This document shows, piece by piece, positions 26,813-35,536 of a stretch of DNA of 64,000 bases. Source of the DNA: Myxococcales bacterium (GTDB lineage: Bacteria; Myxococcota_A; Polyangia; Polyangiales; Houyiibacteriaceae); NCBI GenBank assembly GCA_019637115.1, contig JAHBWH010000008.1, positions 32,407 through 96,406 of the forward strand, written 5' to 3'. The notes under the pieces are model-generated. The model ran no database searches and was not told the DNA's origin. It saw only the letters and a list, made by a program, of their open reading frames with translations. The position numbers were made by a program, and so were the translations under genes. The stretch's first letter is position 1, and every line of letters starts with the position of its first letter.

Positions 26813-27082
26813 TCAGGGCGAGGAGGTCGCCGCCTTCGCCGCCGCGATCGCCTCGAGCCGCGCTCGGTCTTCGCGCCGCAGCGTGATGAGCCGGAAGCGC
26901 ACGACGAAGCGCCCGTCGGGTTGTCGCTTGCTGCCGAGGCTCCGGCCCTCGAGCGAGAGCTCTTCCACCTGGAACGTCGCCGGAGCGCCAGGGGCGTAGG
27001 GGGCGGGCGAGAGCAGCTCGACCACGTTCTTCTGGTAGCCGAGGAGCACGCCTTCGCCTTCGCGGAGCGTCACCTTCATCAT
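26813..27082 (-). CDS. Small protein coupled to smpB (possibly PilZ-like)
   Basis: The 89-aa protein's ATG overlaps the smpB stop (ATGA), which indicates coupled translation. It starts MMKVTLREGEGVLLGYQKNV and has a beta-strand pattern with GRFVVRFRLITL before a C-terminal helix. The pattern is faintly PilZ-like, but the key RxxxR and D/NxSxxG motifs are not clear, so function is open. Confidence 0.65.
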   Translation of the reverse strand: MMKVTLREGEGVLLGYQKNVVELLSPAPYAPGAPATFQVEELSLEGRSLGSKRQPDGRFVVRFRLITLRREDRARLEAIAAAKAATSSP

Positions 27083-27567
27083 CGATCCTTCATCGCGTCG
27101 CGGGCCTCGCGGAGGTCGACCTTCCGCTTGATCGTCTCGCGGTCGTCGTGGGCCTTCCGGCCCTTACCGAGGCCGAGCTGGACCTTCGCGTGGCCGCTCT
27201 TGAAGTAGAGCTGCAGTGGGACGAGCGAGTAGCCACGGGTCGCGAGCTTCCCCTGCAGCCGCTCGATCTCGCGCTTGTGCGCCAGACACTTCCTCGAGCG
27301 CTTCGGCTCGTGGTTGAAGTGCGGGCCGCCTTGCTCGTAGGGCGCGATGTGCGCCTTGTGTAGCCAGAGCTCACCGTCGTGGACCGACGCGTAGGCACCC
27401 TCGAGGTCTGCCCGGCGCTGCCGCAAGCTCTTCACCTCGGACCCTTGAAGCATGAGCCCGACCTCGAGCGTCTCCTCGATCTCGTAGCGCGCCGCCGCCT
27501 TGGGGTTGCGGCAGACGAGCAGGTCCATCCCCGGGACCCCGTCCTGAATCCGGCGCGTCTTCACCAT
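27079..27567 (-). CDS. smpB: SsrA-binding protein SmpB
   Basis: The 162-aa protein has the family's features. These include RYEIEETLEVGLMLQGSEVKSLR near the N-terminus, LWLHKAHIAPYEQG, and a C-terminal basic tail (GKGRKAHDDRETIKRKVDLREA) that mimics part of a tRNA in the ribosome. SmpB works with tmRNA in trans-translation; no ssrA gene is in the window. The start at 27567 is the first ATG; a second Met 13 codons on (MDLLVCRNPKAA) would give a more usual N-terminus. Confidence 0.95.
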   Translation of the reverse strand: MVKTRRIQDGVPGMDLLVCRNPKAAARYEIEETLEVGLMLQGSEVKSLRQRRADLEGAYASVHDGELWLHKAHIAPYEQGGPHFNHEPKRSRKCLAHKREIERLQGKLATRGYSLVPLQLYFKSGHAKVQLGLGKGRKAHDDRETIKRKVDLREARDAMKDR

Positions 27568-27645
27568 GGACCCACCGGCTTAGCACGGCCCCGAGCGAGG
27601 CACCCCCGGATCGGCACCTGGCGAGCCGTGCCCGTGCCGGGCTCC

Positions 27646-27861
27646 GTTCCCGTCCACATCCACGTCCACGTCCCCGTCCCCGTCCCCGTCCCCGTCCCCG
27701 TCCCCGTCCCCGTCCCCGTCCCCGTCCCCGTCCCCGTCACCGTCACCGTCACCGTCCCGTCCACGTCCACGACGTCCACGACGTCCCCGTCCCCGTCCAC
27801 GTCCCCGTCCACGTCCACGTCCACGTCCACGTCCACGTCCACGTCCACGTCCACGTCCACG
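27646..27861 (-). repeat. Hexamer array, left part (CCCCGT, ACCGTC, TCCACG)
   Basis: Blocks of CCCCGT hexamers (about 27672-27737), then ACCGTC, then TCCACG up to 27861, where the insertion sequence begins. On the minus strand the array reads Asp-Val/Asp-Gly in one frame. The TCCACG block resumes at 29357. Confidence 0.95.
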
Positions 27862-29356
27862 TTAAAGGATCCCACACATCCGGGGCGTCTCGTGATCTAC
27901 TCGGCGAATGGAAAGAAAGACCCCAGTGGCGCCACCCGCAATGGATGAGTTCGCAGGAGCAAAGTTGCCTGACGCCCGGTTGGCGAAGAGGCTGGAGCAC
28001 ATCGTCGAGGCGGCAGCGGAAGACCCATCGGTAAGCCTTCCGAAGATGCTCGGTAGCGAGTCAGAACGTGAGGCGGCCTACCGCTTCCTGTCAAACGAAC
28101 GCGTGGAGCCCAATGTGGTACTGCAGCCGCATATCGAGCAATCCGAGCGGCGAGCGGTCGCCGCGAAGTGCGTGCTGGCTTTACACGACACATCGACCTT
28201 CAAGCTTGAGGGCTCGCGCGGACAGCAACTTGGCTTTATCAACACTGGTGCGCGTGGATTCTATTTTCACGCAACGATTGCGGTGGCGAACAATGACCAT
28301 CGAACGTGCCTCGGACTTCTGAAGGCAACCACGATATTCCGAGAGACAAAGAGCAAGGGAAAGAAGAAGCGCACCGGAGCCGAGTGCGCAGCCATCGAAG
28401 ATCGGGAGTCGCGCCGATGGTGGGATCACGTGTCCGCCGTAGAGGAGAGCTTGTCCGGCCATTGCGACGTGATTCACGTCGCGGACAGCGAAGCGGACAA
28501 CTACACGCTGATGTCGAATATGGTCGACGCGGGTGCTCGATTCGTGTTTCGCATGGCGCGCGATCGACGGGCCCGGGGCAGCGAGGAAGGCTCGTGGAGC
28601 CTCGTGAGCACGGCGACGAAGGGGGCAGCACATGTGGCGGAGCGCGACGTTCCATTGTCTGCTCGTGGCAAGAACCGACCACCAAAGACTCGGAAGAAGT
28701 TTCCTCCTCGCGACGCACGCAAAGCGAAGTTGCACTTCTCATCTATGCCCATCGTACTGAAGCGACCGCCGTATCTCAACGGTGACTACCACGCGGAGCT
28801 TCATGTCAATGTGGTCCACGTCTACGAGTTCGAGCCTCCGGAAGGCGTTGAGCCAGTGGAGTGGTTCCTCTTTACGACGGAGCCTGTGGCGAGTCGTGAT
28901 GATGTTCTAGCTGTCGTTGATATCTATCGTAGGCGGTGGGTAATCGAAGAGTACTTCCGTGCCGTGAAGACCGGCTGCGGCTACGAGCAGCGCCAGCTTG
29001 AGAATCGGCATGCGTGGCTGACCATGCTCGCCATCACGCTCCCCCTCGCTTGGCGCCTTTTAAACCTTCGAAACGCGTCTCGAACTCGACCGGACGCACC
29101 AGCAACGGAAGTGCTCAGTCTCACTGAGGTCGATGTTCTGCGACATCTGCGCCCTCGCAAAGTCTCGGCTAACCCAACGATTCGCGAGGTGATGCTCCTC
29201 GTCGCCGAGCTTGGTGGGCACGTAAAAAACAACGGCGAACCGGGTTGGCTTGTGCTGCACCGAGGCCTCTCGAAGCTGCAGACGCTGGCAGAAGGCGTTG
29301 AAATCGCACGCCATTTTGGCGACACGACGCCCCTTCGGATGTGATCAATCCTTTAA
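27862..29356 (+). mobile_element. IS4-family (IS50-like) insertion sequence, 1495 bp
   Basis: The ends are inverted: TTAAAGGAT-N4-CACATCCG on both sides (17 of 21 matches). The flanks are CGTCCACG on each side, consistent with an 8-bp target duplication. Because the target is a 6-nt repeat, duplications of 2 or 14 bp fit equally. The single gene codes for a DDE transposase. GC content is visibly lower than in the host genes. The element looks intact and therefore recent. Confidence 0.93.
27908..29344 (+). CDS. IS4-family DDE transposase (Tn5/IS50 type)
   Basis: The 478-aa protein resembles the Tn5 transposase. An N-terminal DNA-binding part ([20 protein letters not shown], then [14 protein letters not shown]) is followed by an RNase-H fold. 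The catalytic residues are D94 (LHDTSTF), D193 (ADSEADN) and E347 in the signature [21 protein letters not shown] (Y-x2-R-x3-E-x6-K type). It cuts and pastes the element through the inverted ends at 27862 and 29356. All motifs are intact. An in-frame ATG at 27944 is an alternative start. Base composition differs sharply from neighbouring genes, a sign of transfer. Confidence 0.95.
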   Translation: MERKTPVAPPAMDEFAGAKLPDARLAKRLEHIVEAAAEDPSVSLPKMLGSESEREAAYRFLSNERVEPNVVLQPHIEQSERRAVAAKCVLALHDTSTFKLEGSRGQQLGFINTGARGFYFHATIAVANNDHRTCLGLLKATTIFRETKSKGKKKRTGAECAAIEDRESRRWWDHVSAVEESLSGHCDVIHVADSEADNYTLMSNMVDAGARFVFRMARDRRARGSEEGSWSLVSTATKGAAHVAERDVPLSARGKNRPPKTRKKFPPRDARKAKLHFSSMPIVLKRPPYLNGDYHAELHVNVVHVYEFEPPEGVEPVEWFLFTTEPVASRDDVLAVVDIYRRRWVIEEYFRAVKTGCGYEQRQLENRHAWLTMLAITLPLAWRLLNLRNASRTRPDAPATEVLSLTEVDVLRHLRPRKVSANPTIREVMLLVAELGGHVKNNGEPGWLVLHRGLSKLQTLAEGVEIARHFGDTTPLRM

Positions 29357-29436
29357 CGTCCACGTCCACGTCCACGTCCACGTCCACGTCCACGTCGTCC
29401 ACGTCCACGTGCGCGTGCGCGTGCGCGTGCGCGTGC
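29357..29436 (-). repeat. Hexamer array, right part (TCCACG)
   Basis: The TCCACG block interrupted by the insertion sequence continues here, then passes into CGTGCG hexamers. Together with 27646-27861 it formed one array before the insertion. Confidence 0.93.
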
Positions 29437-29446
29437 CCAAGACCGG

Positions 29447-29592
29447 ACCGACTCCGAGACCGACTCAGAGACCGACTCAGAGACCGACTCCGAGACCAAC
29501 CCCGAGCCCGACTCCGAGCCCGACTCCGAGCCCGACTCCGAGCCCGACTCCGAGCCCGACTCCGAGCCCGACTCCGACTCCGACTCCAAGAC
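29447..29592 (+). repeat. 12-nt array (GACTCCGAGCCC)
   Basis: About a dozen copies of GACTCCGAGCCC or GACTCAGAGACC-type units. On the minus strand one frame reads Glu-Ser/Gly-Ser. It is separate in sequence from the adjoining TCCACG array. Confidence 0.92.
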
Positions 29593-29652
29593 CGCGTCCG
29601 CTTGCCGCCACACCGCGGCACCCTGGACACGCGGCGTCGGGTCATCGACCTT

Positions 29653-29690
29653 CGGCACGGGTTGATCCCGCGCGGGATCAACCCATGCCG
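29653..29690. promoter_or_regulatory. Long palindrome upstream of panE-like gene
   Basis: 19-bp arms carry a single mismatch; the central 26 bp are a perfect palindrome with half-site GGGTTGATCCCGC. It ends 18 bp before the start codon at 29709. It could be an operator for a dimeric repressor or a hairpin affecting translation. There is no T-run, so it is not a classic terminator. Confidence 0.6.
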
Positions 29691-29708
29691 ACCTGATAGG
29701 GTCGTCCC

Positions 29709-30749
29709 ATGAAGCGAAGGGTGCTGATCGTCGGCTCGGGGGCCATCGGAGGTACGATCGCGGGCAAACTGCTGGAGCAGCACGGCGGCGACCACGAGAT
29801 CCACGCGCTCACGACGAACGACGCCATCGCGGACGCCGTCTCCACCCACGGCTTCCGCCTGCGGGGAGTCGACGGCGAGGCCGCCGTCGCGGGGCGCTGC
29901 GTGCGCGCGCCCGAGGGCGTCTACGACTGGATCCTCCTCGCCACCCAGCCTCCGCAGGTCGAGGCGGCTGCTCGGGACGTCGCGGCGAGCCTCGCGCCCG
30001 AAGGGGCGATGGTCTGCCTGCAGAACGGCCTGTGCGAGGCCCGCATCGCGCGCATCGTCGGCGCCGAGCGCGTGCTCGGCGCGGTGGTCGCGTGGGGCGC
30101 CTCGATGCCAGAGCCGGGCGTCTTCGAGCGGACGTCGAGCGGTGGATTCACCATCGGTCGCATAGACGGGCTGGAGGACCCACGTGCGCTCGAGCTCGCG
30201 ACGCTGCTCGAGCCGGTGGGCCCCGTCGACGTGACGACCGACCTCGCCGGAGCGCGGTGGAGCAAGCTCGCGATCAACTGCGCCATCTCGACGCTCGGCA
30301 CCCTCGGCGGCGATCGGCTCGGCGCGCTGATGCGCCGCCGCGTGGTCCGCCGCCTCGCGCTCGAGATCATGACCGAGACGGTGGAGGTCGCGCGCGCCGA
30401 GGGGGTCCGCCCAAGGAAGGTCAGCGGTACGCTCGATCTCGAGTGGCTCGCCCTACGCCCCGACGAGCGAACGTCGACGGGCTCGATGAGCTTGCTCGCG
30501 AAGCACTCGATGCTGCTCGCGGTCGGCGCTCGCTATCGCCGGCTCCGCAGCTCGATGCTCTCGGCGATCGAGCGCGGGCGCCCCCCCGCGATCGACTTCC
30601 TCAACGGCGAGGTCGTCGATCGGGGCGCCGCGCACGGCGTCGCGACCCCCGTGAACGCAGCCGCGCGCGAGCGGGTCCACGCCCTCGCCCGCGGTGAGGC
30701 GACGCCCGCCATGGCCCAGATCGACGCCCTCGCGGCCGAGGTGCTCTGA
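29709..30749 (+). CDS. 2-dehydropantoate 2-reductase family protein
   Basis: The 346-aa protein is of the PanE/ApbA (ketopantoate reductase) family. It has an N-terminal NADP motif (GSGAIGGTIA), the segment CLQNGL, and the catalytic lysine segment WSKLAINCAISTL followed by the helical C-terminal domain. PanE makes pantoate for coenzyme A, using NADPH. The protein is longer than E. coli PanE (303 aa) and such paralogues often act on other 2-oxo acids, so no symbol is given. Its last 45 bp plus stop are duplicated downstream (30773-30840). Confidence 0.85.
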   Translation: MKRRVLIVGSGAIGGTIAGKLLEQHGGDHEIHALTTNDAIADAVSTHGFRLRGVDGEAAVAGRCVRAPEGVYDWILLATQPPQVEAAARDVAASLAPEGAMVCLQNGLCEARIARIVGAERVLGAVVAWGASMPEPGVFERTSSGGFTIGRIDGLEDPRALELATLLEPVGPVDVTTDLAGARWSKLAINCAISTLGTLGGDRLGALMRRRVVRRLALEIMTETVEVARAEGVRPRKVSGTLDLEWLALRPDERTSTGSMSLLAKHSMLLAVGARYRRLRSSMLSAIERGRPPAIDFLNGEVVDRGAAHGVATPVNAAARERVHALARGEATPAMAQIDALAAEVL

Positions 30750-30840
30750 GCGACTGCGTGGGCCGTCGCCGTGCCCGCCATGGCCCAGACGACGCCCTCG
30801 CGGCCGATGTGCTCTGAGCGACTCGTGGGCCGTCGCCGTC
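30704..30840 (+). repeat. Tandem duplication of a gene 3' end (69-bp unit)
   Basis: 30704-30772 contains the last codons and stop of the panE-like gene. It is repeated at 30773-30840 with small indels and a few substitutions. The second copy repeats GCCCGCCATGGCCCAGA..., the TGA stop and GTGGGCCGTCGCCGT. It is not translated in the gene's frame because it follows the real stop. Confidence 0.92.
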
Positions 30841-30868
30841 GACGACCCACGGGGATTGGACCCCTCGA

Positions 30869-32122
30869 TCACCGGCGGCCGCGACCTCGACCCGGACGAC
30901 CCATATCGAGCGTCGCGGCGGACGTGACCTGCTGACCGCCCGTCGTGACGACGACGGGATGGCTGCCGCGGATGCCGCCGGGGAGCTGCACGACGAGCTG
31001 GGTGGGCGACTGACCGACGACGGGGCAGAGGACGCCCGCGATGGTGACCTGGGAGTCGGCGCCGAAGCCGCTTCCCCCGATCACGATCTGGGTGCCGCCG
31101 CGGACGTCGCGCGTCGCGAGCGTGCGCACCACCGGTGGGAACGAGAGCTGGAACGGCTGAGCGAAGGTCGAGCTGCCGCGCGCGCTCCGCACGGTGAGCT
31201 GCTCCGTCGGCCGGCGGCTGCTCGGGATCACGACCTCGACCCATCCTGGGCCGGTCGCGCGGATGGGGAGCCGCGCGCGGCCGAAGAGGATCTCGTCGCC
31301 CGGTTGGAAGCTCGTCACGCTGATCCGCACGACGGTCCCGGGCGGGCCGGCCAAGGGTTGGATCGCCGTGATCATCGGAGCGGGCGCCTCGATCTGAACC
31401 GTGACGTTCGTCTCGAAGCGTTGGCCCGTGGAGCCTCGCAGGATCGCCAGCGTGGCCGTCGTCGCGCCCGGCGCGAGCGTCGCGGTGAGGCGCGTGGGCG
31501 TGAGCCGCACGACGGGGAGCTCGACCGCGCCGAGGAAGACGCGATCACCCGCGAGGAAGCCGGCGCCCTGGATGTCGATCTGGGTCCCCACCCGACGCGT
31601 GCCCGCGGTGACGCGGGTGATCGTCGGCGCGACCTCTACGACGACCGTGCCAGCGATCATCTGCGGCGCCGCGGGGTGTCGAACGACGACCTGCCCGTTG
31701 CCCACCGCGGGCGGCAGACGGAAGACGAGGGCGGTGGGGGAGACGCTCTCGAGCTGGACCTGTCGGCCACCGACGAACACGGTGGTCCGGGCATCGAAGC
31801 CCTGCCCGCGGATCGTGATGGGGGTGCCGGCTGGGCCGGACGCGCGGTCGAGGCCGCTCACGGAGACGTTGGCGCGGACGCTGACGCGAACGGCTTGGGC
31901 GGTCGCGGTCGCGTGGAGCGAGAGCACGGCCAGACAGGAGACGAGGAGCGCGCCGAGCGCGAAGCTCGAACCGGGTGCGCGTGGCCGAGCACCTCGGTCG
32001 CTCAGGTCTTGGAGTGTGCGCCGGGCGATCCGTCGTCGGCCCGATGAGCGGCCTCCACGATCATCCATCGCGATCCGGGTCGAACCTCCGGTCTTGGCTA
32101 CGAGGCGAGTGCACGAGTTCAT
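30869..32122 (-). CDS. Exported protein with repeated IPT/TIG domains
   Basis: The 417-aa protein's ATG at 32122 follows GGAGGATCGT. After a basic N-terminal extension comes a signal peptide (FALGALLVSCLAVLSLHATATAQA). The mature part consists of about four IPT/TIG immunoglobulin-like domains. Each opens with a G-x-x-G-T-x-I-x-I/V-x-G-x-G-F pattern (GPAGTPITIRGQGFD, RVGTQIDIQGAGFL, GPPGTVVRISVTSF, RGGTQIVIGGSGFG). Such domains act in surface adhesion or as spacers. The C-terminus is Arg/Gly-rich (GRPGRGRGRR). The 60-residue segment before the signal peptide is long, so an internal start is possible. Confidence 0.85.
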   Translation of the reverse strand: MNSCTRLVAKTGGSTRIAMDDRGGRSSGRRRIARRTLQDLSDRGARPRAPGSSFALGALLVSCLAVLSLHATATAQAVRVSVRANVSVSGLDRASGPAGTPITIRGQGFDARTTVFVGGRQVQLESVSPTALVFRLPPAVGNGQVVVRHPAAPQMIAGTVVVEVAPTITRVTAGTRRVGTQIDIQGAGFLAGDRVFLGAVELPVVRLTPTRLTATLAPGATTATLAILRGSTGQRFETNVTVQIEAPAPMITAIQPLAGPPGTVVRISVTSFQPGDEILFGRARLPIRATGPGWVEVVIPSSRRPTEQLTVRSARGSSTFAQPFQLSFPPVVRTLATRDVRGGTQIVIGGSGFGADSQVTIAGVLCPVVGQSPTQLVVQLPGGIRGSHPVVVTTGGQQVTSAATLDMGRPGRGRGRR

Positions 32123-32418
32123 ACGATCCTCCAGAGATGAGGGCGGAGAGCCCACGGTGGGGTACGACGGTCGATCGAGACGGGGCTTCACGTGACCGGT
32201 CGATCTTGATGGTCGCTCGCCCACCGGGAGCTCCCGAGAGGCGGTGAGCGGTGAGACGTCGAGGATACGGGGCGATCGACGCCATTTTGTGAAGGTTCGT
32301 GAAGATGCTCGTGCGGCCCACCCGCGTGGAGGCCGCGAGCCCCGTAAACGATGTGGTACACCGACGCCGAGGTGAATCCGCCCGCGGCCGCGTCGTCGGA
32401 TTCGCATTGGAGGTGCCG

Positions 32419-32901
32419 GTGTTCGTGAGACCACCCGAAGATCGATGTGTGGACTCCGAGGTCGCCGAGGCGGCTCGGGTCGTCCACCGGCGCGCCGATC
32501 GGCTCGTGATCGTCGTCGTGGGCGTGCTCTTGGCTGTGGCGACCGTCGCCGCGCTCGCGATCGCTCAATACTCGCTGGGCGATTCGCGGTTCGACAAGCC
32601 GCGGAGCGGCGCCTATCTCGTCCTTCTCTTTCCGTATCTCGCGGCCATCGGGATCGGTCGCTTGGGCTACCTGCTGCTCCTGCCGCCGGCGGTCACGCGC
32701 TGGCTCGAGGAGGAGCGTCGCCGGCGCGGGCTGACGGCCGAAGACCTCGAGAGCGTGTTGTTGCTCTTTCCCGCGTTCGGCGCCGCGAAGGTGCGCCGCG
32801 GCGTCGCCAAGGCGGTCTTCTGGCTCGCCATCGGGGTCGTCCTCACGTGCCTGCTGTCGTCCGCGCTCCTTTGGGGCGTGAGCCTGATGGACGCATCGTG
32901 A
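32419..32901 (+). CDS. Small membrane protein
   Basis: The 160-aa protein starts at GTG 32419, five bases after GGAGG. It has three likely transmembrane helices: LVIVVVGVLLAVATVAALAI, AYLVLLFPYLAAIGIGRLGY and VFWLAIGVVLTCLLSSALLW. A charged helical segment (RWLEEERRRRGLTAEDLESV) lies between the second and third. No family is recognised. Its stop codon overlaps the first hexamer of the downstream array. Confidence 0.7.
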   Translation: MFVRPPEDRCVDSEVAEAARVVHRRADRLVIVVVGVLLAVATVAALAIAQYSLGDSRFDKPRSGAYLVLLFPYLAAIGIGRLGYLLLLPPAVTRWLEEERRRRGLTAEDLESVLLLFPAFGAAKVRRGVAKAVFWLAIGVVLTCLLSSALLWGVSLMDAS

Positions 32902-32903
32902 GA

Positions 32904-33057
32904 GTCCGCGTCCGAGCCCGAGCTCGCGTCTGAGCTCGTGTCCGCGTCCGAGTCCGCGTCCGCGGCGTCCGAGTCTGCGTCCGAGTCTGCGTCCGAGTCT
33001 GCGTCCGAGTCTGCGTCCGAGTCTGCGTCCGAGTCTGCGTCCGAGTCTGCGTCCGAG
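32904..33057 (-). repeat. 12-nt array (GTCCGAGTCTGC) filling a convergent gap
   Basis: Starting 2 bp after one stop codon (32901) and ending 2 bp before another (minus-strand stop 33060-33062), the array takes up essentially the whole gap. The later part is eight or nine near-perfect copies of GTCCGAGTCTGC. The minus strand reads Ala-Asp-Ser-Asp in one frame. Confidence 0.95.
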
Positions 33058-33059
33058 GG

Positions 33060-34613
33060 TTAGAGCCTCGTCAGCGTCATGACCAGCACGCCCACGAAGG
33101 CGGCGACGACCGGGAGAACGAGCGCCGAGGTGAGCACCGCCCAGCGATATGCCTCGCGCGTCGACTCCTCCGAGGGCGTGACGATCCACAGCGCGGCGTC
33201 CGCGGGGCACGGGGTGGGCTCGCCCGCTCGGTAGCTCTCGTCGACGCGCTCGAACGTGCCCAGCAGGTAGACCTCGTCATCGGGCGACGGGGCGCCGCGC
33301 TCGCCGCCGATCACCTCGAGTCGCGGCGCCAGCGCGACGCGTCTGTCGGCGGCGTGGAAGCGCGCTCCTTCGCCGAGCTCCACGGCGCCGACCTCCCAGC
33401 GCGGCGTCGCGTCGGAGACGATGCGGCCACGCAGCAGATCGCGCCCCGGGCGTGGCGAGGCGAGGCTCACCACGCGTGCGTGCCGGGCCGCGGCGGCGGC
33501 GAGGCCGAGCAGGCCGAGGAGCGCGGCCGCGACGAGCCCGAAGCCGGTCACGCCGAGGCGCGCTTTCGCGCGATCGCCGAAGCGATCTCCACGACGCGCC
33601 CCGTCGGGGTCGACGCGGACGACCCCGACGCGCATGGAGCCCTCGCGCCGGACGTAGATCGTGATCTCCTCGCCCTCACGTCGCGCGCCGACGTAGTCGA
33701 TGGCACCCTCCGCGAAGCGCACCTCGCCGACTCCGCCACCGTCATGGGCCTCGACCGAGAGCCCCCGCGGCGTCGAGCGGACGACGAGCGAGGTGCCCGG
33801 CAGGGCGAGCGGCGCGTGCCGGGTCGGGTGCACCAACGCCTCGTAAGGAGGCAGCACCTCGGCGGGCAGCGGCACGAGCAGCGCGAGGGCGATCGCCACC
33901 CCGCCGAGCGTCGCGCTCCCGACCGCCGCCGCGAGGGCCGCGCGCAGCAACGTCGGGCTCGCCGCGTCGCCGCGCTCGACGTGCTCGTGCCGGTGGCGCG
34001 CGCGAGCCGCCACGGCGTGCGCGATCAGCACGGGGGTGGCGACGGCGGGGCCCGCGAGCAGGACGAACGCGACGGTGGCGATCGCGAGCCCGCTTCCGGC
34101 GCGGGCCCACCACGCGGCGGCGAGAAGGGGACCGACCACGAGCGCGAGGACGATGAAGACCGCGACGAAGCGGTGCCTCCAGCCGGCCGCTCGCGCGTCA
34201 CGGAGGCCCGCGCGGACCGTCGGCAGGACACCCGGAGGGCGCGAGGGGTCGAGGGCGGCCGACGCGATCGAGAGCAAGGGCGAGAGCGCGAGGACCGCGA
34301 GCACGACGCACGCGACCGTCAGACCGATGGACGTCGCGTCGCTCGCGTGGGACTCCGAGAGCATGACGACGCCGGCGTGCGCGAGGACGCCCAGGGCGGC
34401 GAGGAGCCCCATCGGCCACCGGCGGTCCGCGTCGCCGAAGGCCACGCGGGCGTGCTCGGCGGCCAAGCGGCCCGCGATGATCGCGACCATCGGCAGGCCC
34501 GCACCGAGGACGAAGGCGCACGGCACCGCGAGCAGGCAGAGACCCGCGGCTGCGATCACGTTCGCGCCGCGGGTCGCGCGGAGCAGCTGCCGCGTCGTGG
34601 TCGAGGTCGTCAC
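33060..34613 (-). CDS. Polytopic membrane protein of unknown function
   Basis: The 517-aa protein has two N-terminal helices around residues 20-50. A group follows between ~70 and 240 (for example FVAVFIVLALVVGPLLAAAWW). An extracytoplasmic-looking beta-rich stretch (~245-335) comes next, then a helix (LGVTGFGLVAAALLGLLGLAAAA). A second soluble domain follows, and a final helix lies at the C-terminus (LTSALVLPVVAAFVGVLVMT). The layout is faintly like E3-ligase-type/GIDE-like membrane proteins, but no catalytic motif is seen. The start ATG at 34613 gives a basic N-terminus typical of inner-membrane proteins. Confidence 0.75.
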   Translation of the reverse strand: MTTSTTTRQLLRATRGANVIAAAGLCLLAVPCAFVLGAGLPMVAIIAGRLAAEHARVAFGDADRRWPMGLLAALGVLAHAGVVMLSESHASDATSIGLTVACVVLAVLALSPLLSIASAALDPSRPPGVLPTVRAGLRDARAAGWRHRFVAVFIVLALVVGPLLAAAWWARAGSGLAIATVAFVLLAGPAVATPVLIAHAVAARARHRHEHVERGDAASPTLLRAALAAAVGSATLGGVAIALALLVPLPAEVLPPYEALVHPTRHAPLALPGTSLVVRSTPRGLSVEAHDGGGVGEVRFAEGAIDYVGARREGEEITIYVRREGSMRVGVVRVDPDGARRGDRFGDRAKARLGVTGFGLVAAALLGLLGLAAAAARHARVVSLASPRPGRDLLRGRIVSDATPRWEVGAVELGEGARFHAADRRVALAPRLEVIGGERGAPSPDDEVYLLGTFERVDESYRAGEPTPCPADAALWIVTPSEESTREAYRWAVLTSALVLPVVAAFVGVLVMTLTRL

Positions 34614-34676
34614 CGACCGCAGCTTGCCACGATTGTCGGGATCGCCACGCGACGACGCCGGGCGTGTGGGTCCACC

Positions 34677-35270
34677 TCAGGCGTGGAAGAGGGGCGCGCG
34701 ACGTCGGGCGAAGCGCTGCATGCGGAACCACACGTCCGGGGTCGGGGCGTCGATTCGGAAGCCGTGACCTGGCCAGACGCCGGGTGCGCTGCGTGTCCAG
34801 ACGAGCGTCGCTCGGACGGTGAACGAGGTCTCGCCCGTGAGGTGAACGGTGAGCTGCGCGGGGGTGCCCAGCGCTCGCTCCTCGTAGGTCGCCCAGAAGA
34901 CGCCGAGCTCGCCGTCGAGCCCCTCCCAGAGCGCGCTCTCGCTCTGCAGCGCGACGGCAACCTCGACGCGTTCCGTCACGTCATCGGGGTCATCGGAGAA
35001 GGGCGGGGTGTCGACGAGCGTGCGATCGTCGGTCCACTCGGGTGGTTCGACTGGCTCGGTCGGGAGGTCGACCTTCGTCGTGAGCTCCTCGTGCTCGTCG
35101 GCGTCGACCGGCAGCACGAGCGGGGCCGCGGTCGCCGCCGAGAGCGCGGCCACGAGGTCGGGGGGAAGCGAGCGCGCGTAGATCCCGCTCGGCTTGCGCG
35201 GCCGGGGGGTGGCGGGCTCGAGCCCGGGCTCGCGCCAGCGGCGCGCGTGGTGGTGTTCCGTGGAAGGCAT
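34677..35270 (-). CDS. PilZ-like domain protein
   Basis: The protein has 197 aa from the Met at 35270 (an upstream Met at 35318 is possible). The N-terminal ~85 residues are low-complexity and acidic/Pro-rich. The C-terminal ~110 residues have the beta-rich course of PilZ proteins (AQLTVHLTGETSFTVRATLVWTR, then WPGHGFRID). The c-di-GMP-binding RxxxR motif is not obvious, so it may not bind the nucleotide. It diverges from a GGDEF-domain gene 266 bp away, which fits a c-di-GMP-related role. Confidence 0.55.
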   Translation of the reverse strand: MPSTEHHHARRWREPGLEPATPRPRKPSGIYARSLPPDLVAALSAATAAPLVLPVDADEHEELTTKVDLPTEPVEPPEWTDDRTLVDTPPFSDDPDDVTERVEVAVALQSESALWEGLDGELGVFWATYEERALGTPAQLTVHLTGETSFTVRATLVWTRSAPGVWPGHGFRIDAPTPDVWFRMQRFARRRAPLFHA

Positions 35271-35347
35271 GGACGTGCGGGGTACGCCCAGGCCCCGGAG
35301 ATCTTCCCGCGCGGGCACGGGGTCTGGCGAGTCGGCGGCCGTGGGGA

Positions 35348-35424
35348 GCGGCGACGTGGATGGCTCGACGCCGTCGGGAGCGGCGACGTGGATGGCTCGA
35401 CGCCGTGGATGGCTCGACGCCGTG
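35348..35424 (+). repeat. Short array (GACGTGGATGGCTCGACGCCG)
   Basis: Two full copies of GCGACGTGGATGGCTCGACG, CCG and a third truncated copy lie in the divergent gap upstream of the GGDEF gene. Confidence 0.8.
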
Positions 35425-35536
35425 AGGTGGATTCGTCCGGGCCTGCGGAGCGGCGCCGTCGCGGACGGATCGCGCCCACGGTCCGCCGCCGCGAGGTGGA
35501 TTGCTCGATGCCCGCCGTTCGGCGCACACTCGTGGC

